Below, piece after piece: positions 27,671-36,297 of a DNA stretch of 64,000 nt (within the stretch, counting starts at the first letter, position 1; the number at the start of each line of letters is the position of its first letter). Source of the stretch: Acidimicrobiales bacterium. Lineage in GTDB: Bacteria; Actinomycetota; Acidimicrobiia; Acidimicrobiales; DATDAH01. The notes beneath the pieces were generated by a model, which saw nothing but the letters and a program-made list of their open reading frames with translations, made no database searches and had not been told where the DNA came from. The stretch covers positions 1 to 64,000 of the forward strand of contig JAEUJM010000033.1 in assembly GCA_016794585.1 (NCBI GenBank), read 5' to 3'. The translations under genes were made by a program, and so were the position numbers.

Positions 27671-29872
27671 TCAGTGGTTGAAGCTCACCCGGGGCAGCAG
27701 CCGGTCGAGCCACGAGGGCAGCCACCAGTTCCGCTCCCCGAGGAGGCCCATGAGGGACGGCACGAGCATCATGCGCACGATGGTGGCATCGAGCAGCACC
27801 GCCACCGCCAGGGTGACGCCCAGCTCCGTCGGGGGGATGGGGCCGGTGACCCCGAAGGCCACGAACACCACGATCATGATGAGGGCGGCGTTGGTGATGG
27901 GCCGTCCGGTGCGGGCGATGCCCTCGCGGATGGCCACCTGGGTGTCACCGGTCTCCTCGTAGCGCTCGCGGATCGCGGCCAGCAGGAAGAGCTGGTAGTC
28001 CATCGAGAGTCCGAAGAGCAGGGCGAAGAAGAACAGCGGTGCCCAGGCGTCGACGAAGCCCTGGTGGTCGATGCCGATGAGGCCGGCGCCGATGCCGTGC
28101 TGGAACACGATGGCGGCGAAGCCGAAGCTGGCGCCGACGCTGATGAGGTTCAACACGATCGACGACAGGGCCACGGTCAGGCTGCGGAACACGATCAACA
28201 GCAGGAGGAACGCGACCGCCATGATGAGCCCCACGGCCAAGGGCGCCCGGCCGAGGAGCACCTCGGTGAGGTCGTGGTTCTGCGCCGCGGGACCGCCGAC
28301 GAGAGCGGCCGGCACGGCGTCGCCCACCTCGGTGCGCAGTCGGGCCACCAGGTCGGAGGTGGCCTGGTCGTCGACCGCCGTGGTGGGCGTGACCCGCACC
28401 ACGGTTCGACCGCTGGCCGCGGGCTCGGCGACGATGCGGGCGTCGGCCACGCCCTCGTCAGCGGTGGCGATGGCGACGACCTGCTCGGCGTCCTCGGCCG
28501 GGACCGTGACGAACAGCGGCGCGGCGGCGCCGGGACCGAACGACTCCACGAGGAGCTCGTAGCCGTCGCGGCTGGAGCGTCCCTCGTCCACCACCCGGGC
28601 TCCGGGCATGCCGAGACGCAGGCCGAGGGCGGGCGCGGCCAGGGCGAGGAGCAGGAACAGGCCGAGGGCGAGGGTGAGACCGGGGCGCTTCAGGGCACGA
28701 CCGGTCCAGCGGGCCCAGCGGCCCTCGGCGGCCCGATCGGGGTCCTCGTGGCCCTTGGTGACGAGCACCCGATCACCCATGACGGCCAGGACGGCGGGCA
28801 GCAGGGTGAGCGACGCCAGTGCGGTGGCGGTGACCGACAGCATCATGCCGAGCGACATGGCCCGGAAGACCATGACCGGCACGACGAGCACGGCGGCGAG
28901 GGACAGCACGACGGTGAGGGCGGACAGGAACACGGCCTTGCCCGAGCTGGAGAGCGTGGCGGCCATGGCGTCGGCGGTGTCGAGGCCGTCCTCGCGTTCC
29001 TCTCGGTAGCGGGAGACGATGAAGAGGCTGTAGTCGATGCCGACGGCGAGGCCGATCATCATCGAGAAGTTCATGGACCACACCGACATCGGGGTGAGCC
29101 CGGTGAGCAGGTGCAGGGCGGCGAAGCCCACGGCGATCCCGGCGAGGGCCAGGAGCAGGGGGAGGCCGGCGGCGATGGCCGAGCCGAAGGCGATGAACAA
29201 CAAGATGACGGTGGGCAGGCCCGAGACCAGCTCGGCGAGGTGGAGCGCCTCCTCGTTGGTCTCGTTGAAGTCGCTCCAGACCGGCCACTCGCCGGTGACC
29301 TCGACCCTGGCGCCGTCGGGCACCCCGAGCTCGCTCACGTGGTCGATGAGCTCGCCGGCGGATTCGGGGAGGTCGGCGTCCACGTCCCCTTCGAGGGCGA
29401 CGGGGATGAGGGCGGTGCGACCGTCCGGGGCGAGCAGCCCCGCCTCGGCGGGCAGGGTCAGCGGGTCGGCCACCCGGGCGGCGCCGGGCGCGCCCTGGAG
29501 ATCCGCCACCACGGCCTCCAACCCGGCGGGGTCGTCGGCGATGGGCGTCTCCTGGCGGTACACGACCACGGCCGACTCGGCGCCCAGGGCGGGGAAGTCG
29601 GCGCGCAGCTCGTCGCGCACCTCCTGGGCGGTCGAGCCCTGTGCCTCCCAGCCGGCACCGGACAGCGCGCCGGACAGGCCGAGGGCGAGGGGCGCGGCCA
29701 GGAGCACGACGGCGAGCCAGGTGATCAGGACACCCTTGCGGCGCTTGACGGAGAACCGGGCGATGCGGGCCAGCCAGCCGGCCTTCGCGTCGCCGTGGTC
29801 ACCGGCGGGGGAGGGGTGGGGGGCCGCCGGCGTGGGATCGCCGGCGGCGGTGGGGTCGTCGAGGAGGGTCAC
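27671..29872 (-). CDS. MMPL/RND-family exporter
   Basis: 733 aa from GTG 29872. Typical MMPL layout: first helix ~45-65, a large extracellular domain to ~190, a block of five helices (~195-385), a second extracellular domain ~400-530, and a second helix block to ~715. The proton-relay region reads SMNFSMMIGLAVGIDYSLFIVSRYREE, with the second half GLSMDYQLFLL. Such transporters export lipids, siderophores or drugs with proton-motive force. A 16-bp CsoR-type palindrome lies 15 bp before its start, suggesting control by metal or sulfur stress. It is one of the few transporters in the window. Confidence 0.88.
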   Translation of the reverse strand: MTLLDDPTAAGDPTPAAPHPSPAGDHGDAKAGWLARIARFSVKRRKGVLITWLAVVLLAAPLALGLSGALSGAGWEAQGSTAQEVRDELRADFPALGAESAVVVYRQETPIADDPAGLEAVVADLQGAPGAARVADPLTLPAEAGLLAPDGRTALIPVALEGDVDADLPESAGELIDHVSELGVPDGARVEVTGEWPVWSDFNETNEEALHLAELVSGLPTVILLFIAFGSAIAAGLPLLLALAGIAVGFAALHLLTGLTPMSVWSMNFSMMIGLAVGIDYSLFIVSRYREEREDGLDTADAMAATLSSSGKAVFLSALTVVLSLAAVLVVPVMVFRAMSLGMMLSVTATALASLTLLPAVLAVMGDRVLVTKGHEDPDRAAEGRWARWTGRALKRPGLTLALGLFLLLALAAPALGLRLGMPGARVVDEGRSSRDGYELLVESFGPGAAAPLFVTVPAEDAEQVVAIATADEGVADARIVAEPAASGRTVVRVTPTTAVDDQATSDLVARLRTEVGDAVPAALVGGPAAQNHDLTEVLLGRAPLAVGLIMAVAFLLLLIVFRSLTVALSSIVLNLISVGASFGFAAIVFQHGIGAGLIGIDHQGFVDAWAPLFFFALLFGLSMDYQLFLLAAIRERYEETGDTQVAIREGIARTGRPITNAALIMIVVFVAFGVTGPIPPTELGVTLAVAVLLDATIVRMMLVPSLMGLLGERNWWLPSWLDRLLPRVSFNH

Positions 29873-29887
29873 GGGGATTCATCCTAG

Positions 29888-29903
29888 ATACCCCCGGGGG
29901 TAT
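29888..29903. promoter_or_regulatory. Palindromic operator, CsoR/CstR type
   Basis: ATACCCCCGGGGGTAT, a perfect 16-bp palindrome, lies 15 bp upstream of the MMPL exporter start. The pattern ATACCC(N)GGGTAT is typical for the CsoR/CstR/RcnR repressor family, which responds to copper, persulfides or other metals. No gene of that family is seen in this window, so the regulator would act in trans. Confidence 0.55.
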
Positions 29904-29936
29904 ACGACAACCCGGCCCGTCGGCTGGGGGCCGCGC

Positions 29937-30857
29937 TCAGAGCCGCTGCACCGGGACGACCTCCCGACAGGTGCCGTCGGCGGCGATGGTGGCGGGGTCG
30001 ACGAACCAGAGGCGGCGGGAAGCCGACGGGTCGCTCTCGACGTAGACGAGCCCCTCCTCGCCGTCGACCGTGGCCCGCCCGAGCAGCACGACCTCGACGC
30101 CGAAGTCGTCGAGGCAGGCCTCGTCGGTGGCGCGCTGGGTGGGGGACGGATCGAGGACCAGTTCGCCCCGGACCCGGGCGGCGAGGTCCTCGCCCTTGGC
30201 GAAGGTGCCGAGAGTCGGCAGCGCGGGGTCGATGCCGGCCTCGGTGGCCGCGGTCCCCGCCCCGTCGGGTGCCGTCGTGCTGGGGACACCGGGGGTGAAC
30301 TGCTCGCTGTCGGCGGCGCCGGCGCTGGCATCACCGCCGTCGTCGCCCGACTCCGCGGGTGCGTCGGGCGCCGTGGCGGTGGCGGCCTCGTCGCTCGAGG
30401 AGCTGCCGGTGGTGTCGCCGAGACGCAGCACCAGCGCGCCGGCGGCGGCGACCAGCACCAGTGCGGCGGCGACGGAGAGGATCACGGGTCCGAGGCGGCG
30501 CTGGCGCCGGGCGCGAGCTGCGGAGAGCTCGGACGGTGGGGGAGGGGGCGTCGGCACCACACGGGGCTCGGGGGGCGCGGCGGCGGCCGCCGGCGCAGTC
30601 GTCGCCCTACCGTCGGATCCCAGTGCGGCGACCGCACGGGCCAGGTGGGCGTCGCGCACGACGGGGTCCACGAGGGGCACGGGCCCGCCCACGGCACGGG
30701 CCACGGAACGGAACTGCTCGAGTCGGGCCGTGAGCCCAGGGTCGCCGGTGACCCTCGCCACGTCGTCGGGCGAGGCCACGCCGTCGAGCACGGCGGAGAC
30801 GAGCAGGTCGTCCGGCGTCGGTTCAGGCTGGTTCATGGCTCCCTCCTCTGACGTCAC
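29937..30857 (-). CDS. Anti-sigma factor-like membrane protein
   Basis: 306 aa. The GTG at 30857 overlaps the sigma-factor stop (GTGA) and has AGGAGG seven bases before it; ATG 30836, with GGAGG, is an alternative. Residues 8-60 form an anti-sigma-like helical domain (DDLLVSAVLDGVASPDDVARV), without the HxxxCxxC zinc motif. One membrane helix follows (LGPVILSVAAALVLVAAAGALVL, ~150-172), then a Ser/Thr/Ala/Asp-rich extracellular stalk and a C-terminal domain. It should hold the ECF sigma factor at the membrane. The place matches mycobacterial RsmA next to SigM. Confidence 0.75.
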   Translation of the reverse strand: MTSEEGAMNQPEPTPDDLLVSAVLDGVASPDDVARVTGDPGLTARLEQFRSVARAVGGPVPLVDPVVRDAHLARAVAALGSDGRATTAPAAAAAPPEPRVVPTPPPPPSELSAARARRQRRLGPVILSVAAALVLVAAAGALVLRLGDTTGSSSSDEAATATAPDAPAESGDDGGDASAGAADSEQFTPGVPSTTAPDGAGTAATEAGIDPALPTLGTFAKGEDLAARVRGELVLDPSPTQRATDEACLDDFGVEVVLLGRATVDGEEGLVYVESDPSASRRLWFVDPATIAADGTCREVVPVQRL

Positions 30858-31432
30858 GAGGGACCCTCCTGGTTCCCGGCCGTCGTCGCGAGGTGCTCGG
30901 CGAGGGCGGCCCGGCCCCGGGCGATGCGTGAGCGCACGGTGCCCGGGGGGATGCCGAGGGTCTCGGCGATCTCGGCGTAGTCGAGCTGGCAGAGGTCCCG
31001 GAGCACCACCGCGGCCCGGAACTCGGGGGGCAGCGTGGCCAGGGCGGCGTCAACCTCGAGGCGGTCGGCGATGGCGTCGGCCACGGCGGGAGCGACGTCC
31101 ACCGGGGTGTGGGCGTCGCCGCGGTCGGGGGGGTCGGGCTCCACGGGCACGGGCCGCCGGCCCCGCCGGCGGAGCTCGTCGAGGCAGGCGTTGGTGGCCA
31201 CCCGGTAGGACCAGGTGCTGAACGCGGCCCGGCCGTCGAAGCGGGGGAGGCCCCGCACGATGGCCATGACGGCCTCCTGGGTGGCGTCGTCGGCGTCGGC
31301 GGCGTTGCCGGCGAGCCGCCGGCAGATGGCGTGGACCCGGTCGTAGTGGCGTCGCAGCAGCGCGTCGAGGGCGGCGGTGTCGCCCCGCTGCGCCGCCGCC
31401 ACGAGGGTGCCGTCGTCGGCCTCCGGGGTCAC
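30854..31432 (-). CDS. ECF-type sigma-70 factor (SigM-like by position)
   Basis: 192 aa. Region 2 is at ~25-90 (AADADDATQEAVMAIVRGLPRFDGRAAFSTWSYRVATNACLD in two runs), which binds the -10 and core polymerase. Region 4 is at ~135-185 (LPPEFRAAVVLRDLCQLDYAEIAETLGIPPGTVRSRIARGR), the -35-binding helix-turn-helix. There is no region 1.1 or 3. It is co-transcribed with the anti-sigma gene, and its place beside trxB, trxA and cwlM corresponds to sigM, an envelope-stress sigma factor in relatives; that assignment is by position only. Confidence 0.9.
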   Translation of the reverse strand: MTPEADDGTLVAAAQRGDTAALDALLRRHYDRVHAICRRLAGNAADADDATQEAVMAIVRGLPRFDGRAAFSTWSYRVATNACLDELRRRGRRPVPVEPDPPDRGDAHTPVDVAPAVADAIADRLEVDAALATLPPEFRAAVVLRDLCQLDYAEIAETLGIPPGTVRSRIARGRAALAEHLATTAGNQEGPS

Positions 31433-31457
31433 GCCGGCGCCCGGTCGCCCGTGCCCC

Positions 31458-33086
31458 TCACGACGCCGCCACCGACACGTCGGCGATGGCGACGTTGCCG
31501 CCGTCGGGCAGCGCGGTGATCCAGATCAGGACCTGGTCGCCCGTCGCGCCACCGAGATCGACCACGGTCTCGCCCTCGGCGAAGGGCTGGGCGGCCACGA
31601 CGGGCTCGCCCCACCCGGCCAGGTCGGCCGCGGCCTCCTCGCCGACGTACACGTCCGCGGTCCACCCGCCGGTGGTGGAGCTCACGGTGAGGGTGTCGAG
31701 CGCGACCGCCTGGTCGAGGGTGAGGATGAGGCCGACCCCTTCCTTCAGGCCGCCGAAGTCCGCGGAGTTGTAGGTGGAGGTGACCCACGCGCTGGCGGGG
31801 TCGTCGTCGATGGCCCGAGGCGCCGCCTCGTCGTTCTCACCGTCACCCACCTCGGGGTCGAAGGGGGTGGCGGTGGTGATGGTGACGGGCGCGGCGCCGT
31901 CGGGCGCCGCCGGCGCCGTGGTCGTGGTGGTGCCGTCCGCCCCACCGAAGAGCCCGTCCTCCGACAGGGTGTTGCCGATCAGCACGCCGGCGACGGCGAG
32001 GGCGATGGCCACGAAGACGATGATCAGCGCCGGGAAGAGGAACCCCCGCTCACGCTTGACGAAGTCGCCGGTCGGGGCGGCCCCGGTGCCCTTGGCGGCG
32101 CCCGCGGCGCCGCCGGCGCCCGCACCGCTCGCCCCGGCGCCCGCCGAGGCCACCGCCGGGGTGCCCGCCGGCGGGGTGCGGGTCGTGACCGCGGTGTTGT
32201 CGGCGTAGCTGACGGGCTCGGACGGCCCGAGGTTTGCGGCCTGGAGCGCCGCCCGAAGCTCCGCGGCGCCGTCGAAGCGCTGATCGGGGTCCCGGGCCAT
32301 CGCCCGCATCACCACGTCGTCGAGTTCCCGGGGCAGGTCGGCCTTGATCTGGCGGGGTCGCGGCGGGTTCGTGGTGAGGCGCGCCAGAGCGGTGGCCGCG
32401 TCCGTGTCGGCGTCGAAGGGGGGCCGGCCGCTGAGCATCTCGTAGAGGACGATGCCGAGGGCGTAGACGTCGGTGCGGGCGTCGACGGGGCGGCCCTCGA
32501 CCTGTTCGGGGGCCAGGTACTTGGCCGTCCCGAGCATGGTGCCCTCCTTCGTGTGGTCGCCGCCCTCGTCCAGCTTGGCGATGCCGAAGTCGGCCACCAT
32601 CACCCGCTCGTCCTGGCAGAGCAGGATGTTGGCCGGCTTGATGTCCCGGTGCACCAGGCGGGACTGGTGGGCGACCGCCAGCGCATCGGCCACGGCCACG
32701 CCGATGCGCACGGCCTCGGCCGGCGGCAGGCTGTGGCGCCGGTCGAGCTCTTGGCGCAGGGTGACCCCGTCCACCAGCTCCATGACGATCGCTTCCATGC
32801 CGTCGCCCGAGTACGTGTCGAAGATGGACACGATCGAGGGGTGGGCGAGGCGGGCGGCGGCGATCGCCTCCCGACGGAAGCGCTCGACGAAGGTGGTGTC
32901 GTCGGTCAGGTGGGCGTGGAGCAGCTTGACCGCCACCCGGCGGTCGAGCACGAGGTCCGTGGCCTCCCACACCTGCGCCATCCCCCCGGTGGCGATGAGC
33001 CGCTCGAAGCGGTAGCGACCGGCCAGCAGCGTGCCGACCAGGTCGGCGCGTCCGCCGGGGCGCGAGGGGGGAGGGGAGTCGGACAC
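31458..33086 (-). CDS. Membrane Ser/Thr protein kinase with C-terminal discoidin-like domain
   Basis: 542 aa. Hanks-type kinase at ~25-285 with a Gly loop ATGGMAQVW, Lys54 in VAVKLL, HRDIKPAN (D149), DFG (166-168) and APEQ, so all catalytic residues are present. A Gly/Ala linker leads to one membrane helix (~350-371). The extracellular part (~401-542) has the DxDPASAW...YNSADFGGLKEGVGL pattern of the galactose-binding-like domain found at the end of actinobacterial MurJ/MviN or of the kinase encoded beside it. In Mycobacterium the corresponding kinase part of MviN is inactive; here it looks active. It may control peptidoglycan precursor flow, as in relatives. Confidence 0.88.
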   Translation of the reverse strand: MSDSPPPSRPGGRADLVGTLLAGRYRFERLIATGGMAQVWEATDLVLDRRVAVKLLHAHLTDDTTFVERFRREAIAAARLAHPSIVSIFDTYSGDGMEAIVMELVDGVTLRQELDRRHSLPPAEAVRIGVAVADALAVAHQSRLVHRDIKPANILLCQDERVMVADFGIAKLDEGGDHTKEGTMLGTAKYLAPEQVEGRPVDARTDVYALGIVLYEMLSGRPPFDADTDAATALARLTTNPPRPRQIKADLPRELDDVVMRAMARDPDQRFDGAAELRAALQAANLGPSEPVSYADNTAVTTRTPPAGTPAVASAGAGASGAGAGGAAGAAKGTGAAPTGDFVKRERGFLFPALIIVFVAIALAVAGVLIGNTLSEDGLFGGADGTTTTTAPAAPDGAAPVTITTATPFDPEVGDGENDEAAPRAIDDDPASAWVTSTYNSADFGGLKEGVGLILTLDQAVALDTLTVSSTTGGWTADVYVGEEAAADLAGWGEPVVAAQPFAEGETVVDLGGATGDQVLIWITALPDGGNVAIADVSVAAS

Positions 33087-33171
33087 GACGCCCCTGAGGC
33101 TAGCTAGTGGCCTTCGCCTCCCTCGGGACGGCCGCCGAGGGTGACCGTGACCCGTCGGTGCGGACGGACGG

Positions 33172-34002
33172 CTACTTCTTCGTGCGGAAGCCGATGCCGA
33201 TGACGCCGGGGCCGGCGTGGGTGCCGATGACGGGGCCGATGGTGCCCACGAAGAGGTCCTCGCGCGTGTACTTGGGCGCCAACATGTCCACGAACTCGTC
33301 GAAGTCGGCGGCGAGGCCGTTCAACACGCAGAGGTCCTCGACGTCGTCGGCGAGGGCCCGGTCGCGCAGCCAGCCGATGGCCTTCTTGCGGGTGCGCTGC
33401 TTGGAGGCCTCCTCGACGTGGCCGTGGCTGATCTCGAGGATGGGCTTGATGGCCAACATGTTGCCGACGAGCGCCTGGGCGCCGCCGATGCGGCCGCCCT
33501 TCTTCAGGTTGTCGAGGGTGTTCAACGCGCCGAAGATGCGCGTGCGCTCGGCCTTCTCGGTGAGGTCGGCCACGATCTCGTCGGCGCTCTTGCCCGCCTC
33601 GGCGGCCTGGGCGGCCTCGATGCAGGCCAGCCCGATGGCGCCGCTCACTGTCTGGGTGTCGATGACCCGGACGTCGATGTCGACGTTCTTGGCGGCCTGC
33701 TGGGCCGATTCCATGGTGGCGGACAGCCCGGAGGCCAGGTTGATGCAGAGCACGGTGTCGGCGCCGGCGGCCGCCTGCTTCTCGAAGGCCTCCTGGAAGC
33801 GGCCCGGCGCCGGGGCGGAGGTCTCGGGCAGGGCGTCGTGGCTGGCCAGCTTGTCGTAGAACGACTCGACGTCGAGCTCGAAGCGGTCGACGTACTCGTC
33901 GTCGCCGAAGCGGATGTTGAGCGGCACGATCTCGATGCCGTACCGCTCGACGACGTCGTCGGGCAGGTCGCAGGCGCTGTCGGTGACGATCCGGATGCTC
34001 AT
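33172..34002 (-). CDS. DegV family fatty-acid-binding protein
   Basis: 276 aa. DegV fold: the N-terminal RIVTDSACDLPDD, the central CINLASGLSATMESAQQAA loop (Ser residues contact the lipid carboxylate) and the C-terminal IGPVIGTHAGPGVIGIGF, in which the His-containing loop is conserved. In Firmicutes such proteins (FakB) present fatty acids to the FakA kinase. No fakA is seen nearby. It sits where murJ is expected in this conserved cluster. Confidence 0.9.
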   Translation of the reverse strand: MSIRIVTDSACDLPDDVVERYGIEIVPLNIRFGDDEYVDRFELDVESFYDKLASHDALPETSAPAPGRFQEAFEKQAAAGADTVLCINLASGLSATMESAQQAAKNVDIDVRVIDTQTVSGAIGLACIEAAQAAEAGKSADEIVADLTEKAERTRIFGALNTLDNLKKGGRIGGAQALVGNMLAIKPILEISHGHVEEASKQRTRKKAIGWLRDRALADDVEDLCVLNGLAADFDEFVDMLAPKYTREDLFVGTIGPVIGTHAGPGVIGIGFRTKK

Positions 34003-34046
34003 GTCTGCGTTGCGCCTCCTCGGTCGTGCCCCGGGTGGGCGTCGAC

Positions 34047-34090
34047 ACGTGCTGGTTGTCCTGCTGGGACGTGCTGGTTGACCCGCTGGG
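34047..34090. repeat. 22-bp direct repeat upstream of degV
   Basis: Two adjacent 22-bp copies (34047-34068 and 34069-34090) share ACGTGCTGGTTG and GCTGGG with two mismatches. They lie in the DUF6049-degV gap, 45-88 bp before the degV ATG. This could be a tandem operator or a slippage product. Confidence 0.6.
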
Positions 34091-34140
34091 TCGATGCTGC
34101 GTGGGCAGCGGGTGCTTCGACCGTCGCAGAGACCGGAAGG

Positions 34141-36297
34141 TTACTTCCCGGCCCCGTGCCCGTCGCTGTCCCCGTCGCTGTCCCGGTCGTTGTCCCGGTC
34201 GGCCTCGGCGATGGCGTCGGCGGCCTCGTCGGCGGCGACCAGCTTGCGGGCCCGGCGGACGCGTCGGAAGTGGCTGGCCCACCAGAGGGCGAGGAAGAGC
34301 CCGGCGCCGACCGACAGCACGAGGCCGACGCCCGAGACCGCGGTGGACCGGACGGTGAAGCGCGAGCGCGACACCACGACGATCTCGTCGGGTGAGGTGA
34401 CCACCAGGCGGAGTGGGAACGTGCCGGAGCTCCGGGCGCGGACGGCGATGTCGAGGGAGGTCACCGTGCTGGCGGGCAGGTGCACGATCACGGTGTCCCC
34501 GTCGGGGAAGGTGAGCTTGTCGCTGTCGAAGCGCAGGCGGACGGTGACGTCGTAGAGGTTCTCGTTGCTCAGGTTGAGCGGGATGCTGCCGTCGCGGGAG
34601 GTGAGGGTGACGTTGCCGCTCTCGGGCGCCACGACGGCCGCCGACGCCCGGTCGATCTGGCGGCTGATGGCGTCGAGGTAGGCCCGTCGCTGGGCGCGGC
34701 CGAAGTCCGCCGATCCCGAGACCAGCAGGCGGCGCTGCATCGACGCGACGACGGGGTTGTCCCGGCCCGCCATGCTGGCGAAGCCCTCGGCGGTGAGGCG
34801 GGTGAGGGGCAGCACCTCGGGATAGCTGCCGAGCGACGGGGCGGGCTGGGGCGCGAGGGTGCGCACGAGCAGGGGCCCGTCCGGGTCGCCGGCGCCGCCC
34901 GCGGTGGCGTCCGGGACCCGGGTGAAAAGCTCGTCCACGGTGGCCGGGGTGACGATGGTGGAGGCGCCGAGCCCCGAGAGCAGGGTCTCGAGGAAGGCCG
35001 GCGACGGGTCCCACCGTCGGGGCAGCGTCACGGCCACGCCCCGCTGCTGCGTCGGCCGGTCGAACCAGAGCACGGCGAGGTCGGTGAGGAGGTTGGTGGC
35101 GTCGAGCACCGGGTCGCCGGTCGAGTCGACGTGCGCGGCGAGGGCCGCGTCGGCGGCGACGGCCCGGGCCACGCTGCCGTCGCCGTCGAGGACGCCGAAG
35201 GGCTGGGCGACCGTGGTGGGGAAGGCGGCGGGGTCGACGGGCGCCAGGGCGTTCGAGGGGATGACGATCTGGTCGGCGCCCAGCTCCTCGAGCCGGGTCA
35301 GGGCATCGGGCGACAAGGTGGCGTCGGCCACCGCGGTGCGCCGGTCAGGTCGCTCGACGAGGTGCTCGGCAAGGGCGGCGTCCCCCGCGGTGGTCTGGCG
35401 GGCGATGTCCTCGTCGAGGCCGGCGCTGACCCAGGCCGAGAGGTCGACGGGTACGTACTGGGACGACATCACCTGGCGGCCGTCGATGGCCCGGCGCAGG
35501 CGGGCGAGCGACGGGGAGCCGGACAGCCCGGCGACCGTGTCGGGGGTGGGCACGACCGTGAGGGGCAGGTCGGGATGGTCGAGGAGCGCGTCGAGCAACG
35601 CGGTCAGCCGGTCCTCGCCGACCGGGTCGACGCGGCGGCGACCGCTGGGGGCGATGCCGGGGCCGGCGTCGACGGGGAGCACCACGGCGACCTGCAGCGG
35701 CGGGGCCTCGCTCGTCGAGCCGGGCAGGCGGACGAGGTGGGTGACGAGACGGTCGAGGACGGCGCCCTCGTGCACCAGGCGGACCTCGACGGGGTACACC
35801 CCCGACTCGTCGATCTCGGCATCGAACTCGCCGGCCGCGGGATCGGCGTCGCCGTCGGTGGCGAAGCGGATCGCGGCCTCGGGTGGGTCGTCGGACGACA
35901 GCGGACGGGTGCCGACGTCACCGATCACGTCGCCGAGCTCGCCTCCCGCCGCCTGCGCGGCGAAATCGGAGCGGGAGGCCGTGACCTCGTGGACGTCGGC
36001 CTCGATGACGGCGCCGTCGGGGACCTCGCCGGTGGCCCGGACCCGCACGCGGTACGAGTCGCCGGGGGCCACCCAGGTGGTCTGGCGCTCGAGGAGGAGC
36101 GTCGGCGCGTCCGGGTCGGGGGCACCGGTCGTCGTGGTGGCAGGTGTGGCGGCGGCGGTGGTGGGGGTGGTGGTGGTGGAGGCCGTCGTCGCCGGCTCCT
36201 CCTGGGCGCCGGCGGCGGAGACGGTCACCGTCGTGGCGGCGAGCCCCGCGGCGACGGCGAGGGCGGCGAGCAGGCGCGTGGCGCCCGTCGCGTTCAC
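34141..36297 (-). CDS. DUF6049 family secreted membrane-anchored protein
   Basis: 718 aa from GTG 36297. That start overlaps the GNAT stop by 4 nt (GTGA); longer frames read through the GNAT gene. A signal peptide (TRLLAALAVAAGLAATTVTV) precedes a Thr/Ala/Pro-rich stretch (~33-60), then large extracellular domains, and one C-terminal membrane helix (VSGVGLVLSVGAGLFLALWW) with a basic stop-transfer (FRRVRRARK) and an acidic tail. Family DUF6049 is encoded next to murJ and pcnA in most Actinomycetota (Rv3909 in Mycobacterium tuberculosis). A role in envelope assembly is inferred from that neighbourhood. Confidence 0.85.
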   Translation of the reverse strand: MNATGATRLLAALAVAAGLAATTVTVSAAGAQEEPATTASTTTTPTTAAATPATTTTGAPDPDAPTLLLERQTTWVAPGDSYRVRVRATGEVPDGAVIEADVHEVTASRSDFAAQAAGGELGDVIGDVGTRPLSSDDPPEAAIRFATDGDADPAAGEFDAEIDESGVYPVEVRLVHEGAVLDRLVTHLVRLPGSTSEAPPLQVAVVLPVDAGPGIAPSGRRRVDPVGEDRLTALLDALLDHPDLPLTVVPTPDTVAGLSGSPSLARLRRAIDGRQVMSSQYVPVDLSAWVSAGLDEDIARQTTAGDAALAEHLVERPDRRTAVADATLSPDALTRLEELGADQIVIPSNALAPVDPAAFPTTVAQPFGVLDGDGSVARAVAADAALAAHVDSTGDPVLDATNLLTDLAVLWFDRPTQQRGVAVTLPRRWDPSPAFLETLLSGLGASTIVTPATVDELFTRVPDATAGGAGDPDGPLLVRTLAPQPAPSLGSYPEVLPLTRLTAEGFASMAGRDNPVVASMQRRLLVSGSADFGRAQRRAYLDAISRQIDRASAAVVAPESGNVTLTSRDGSIPLNLSNENLYDVTVRLRFDSDKLTFPDGDTVIVHLPASTVTSLDIAVRARSSGTFPLRLVVTSPDEIVVVSRSRFTVRSTAVSGVGLVLSVGAGLFLALWWASHFRRVRRARKLVAADEAADAIAEADRDNDRDSDGDSDGHGAGK

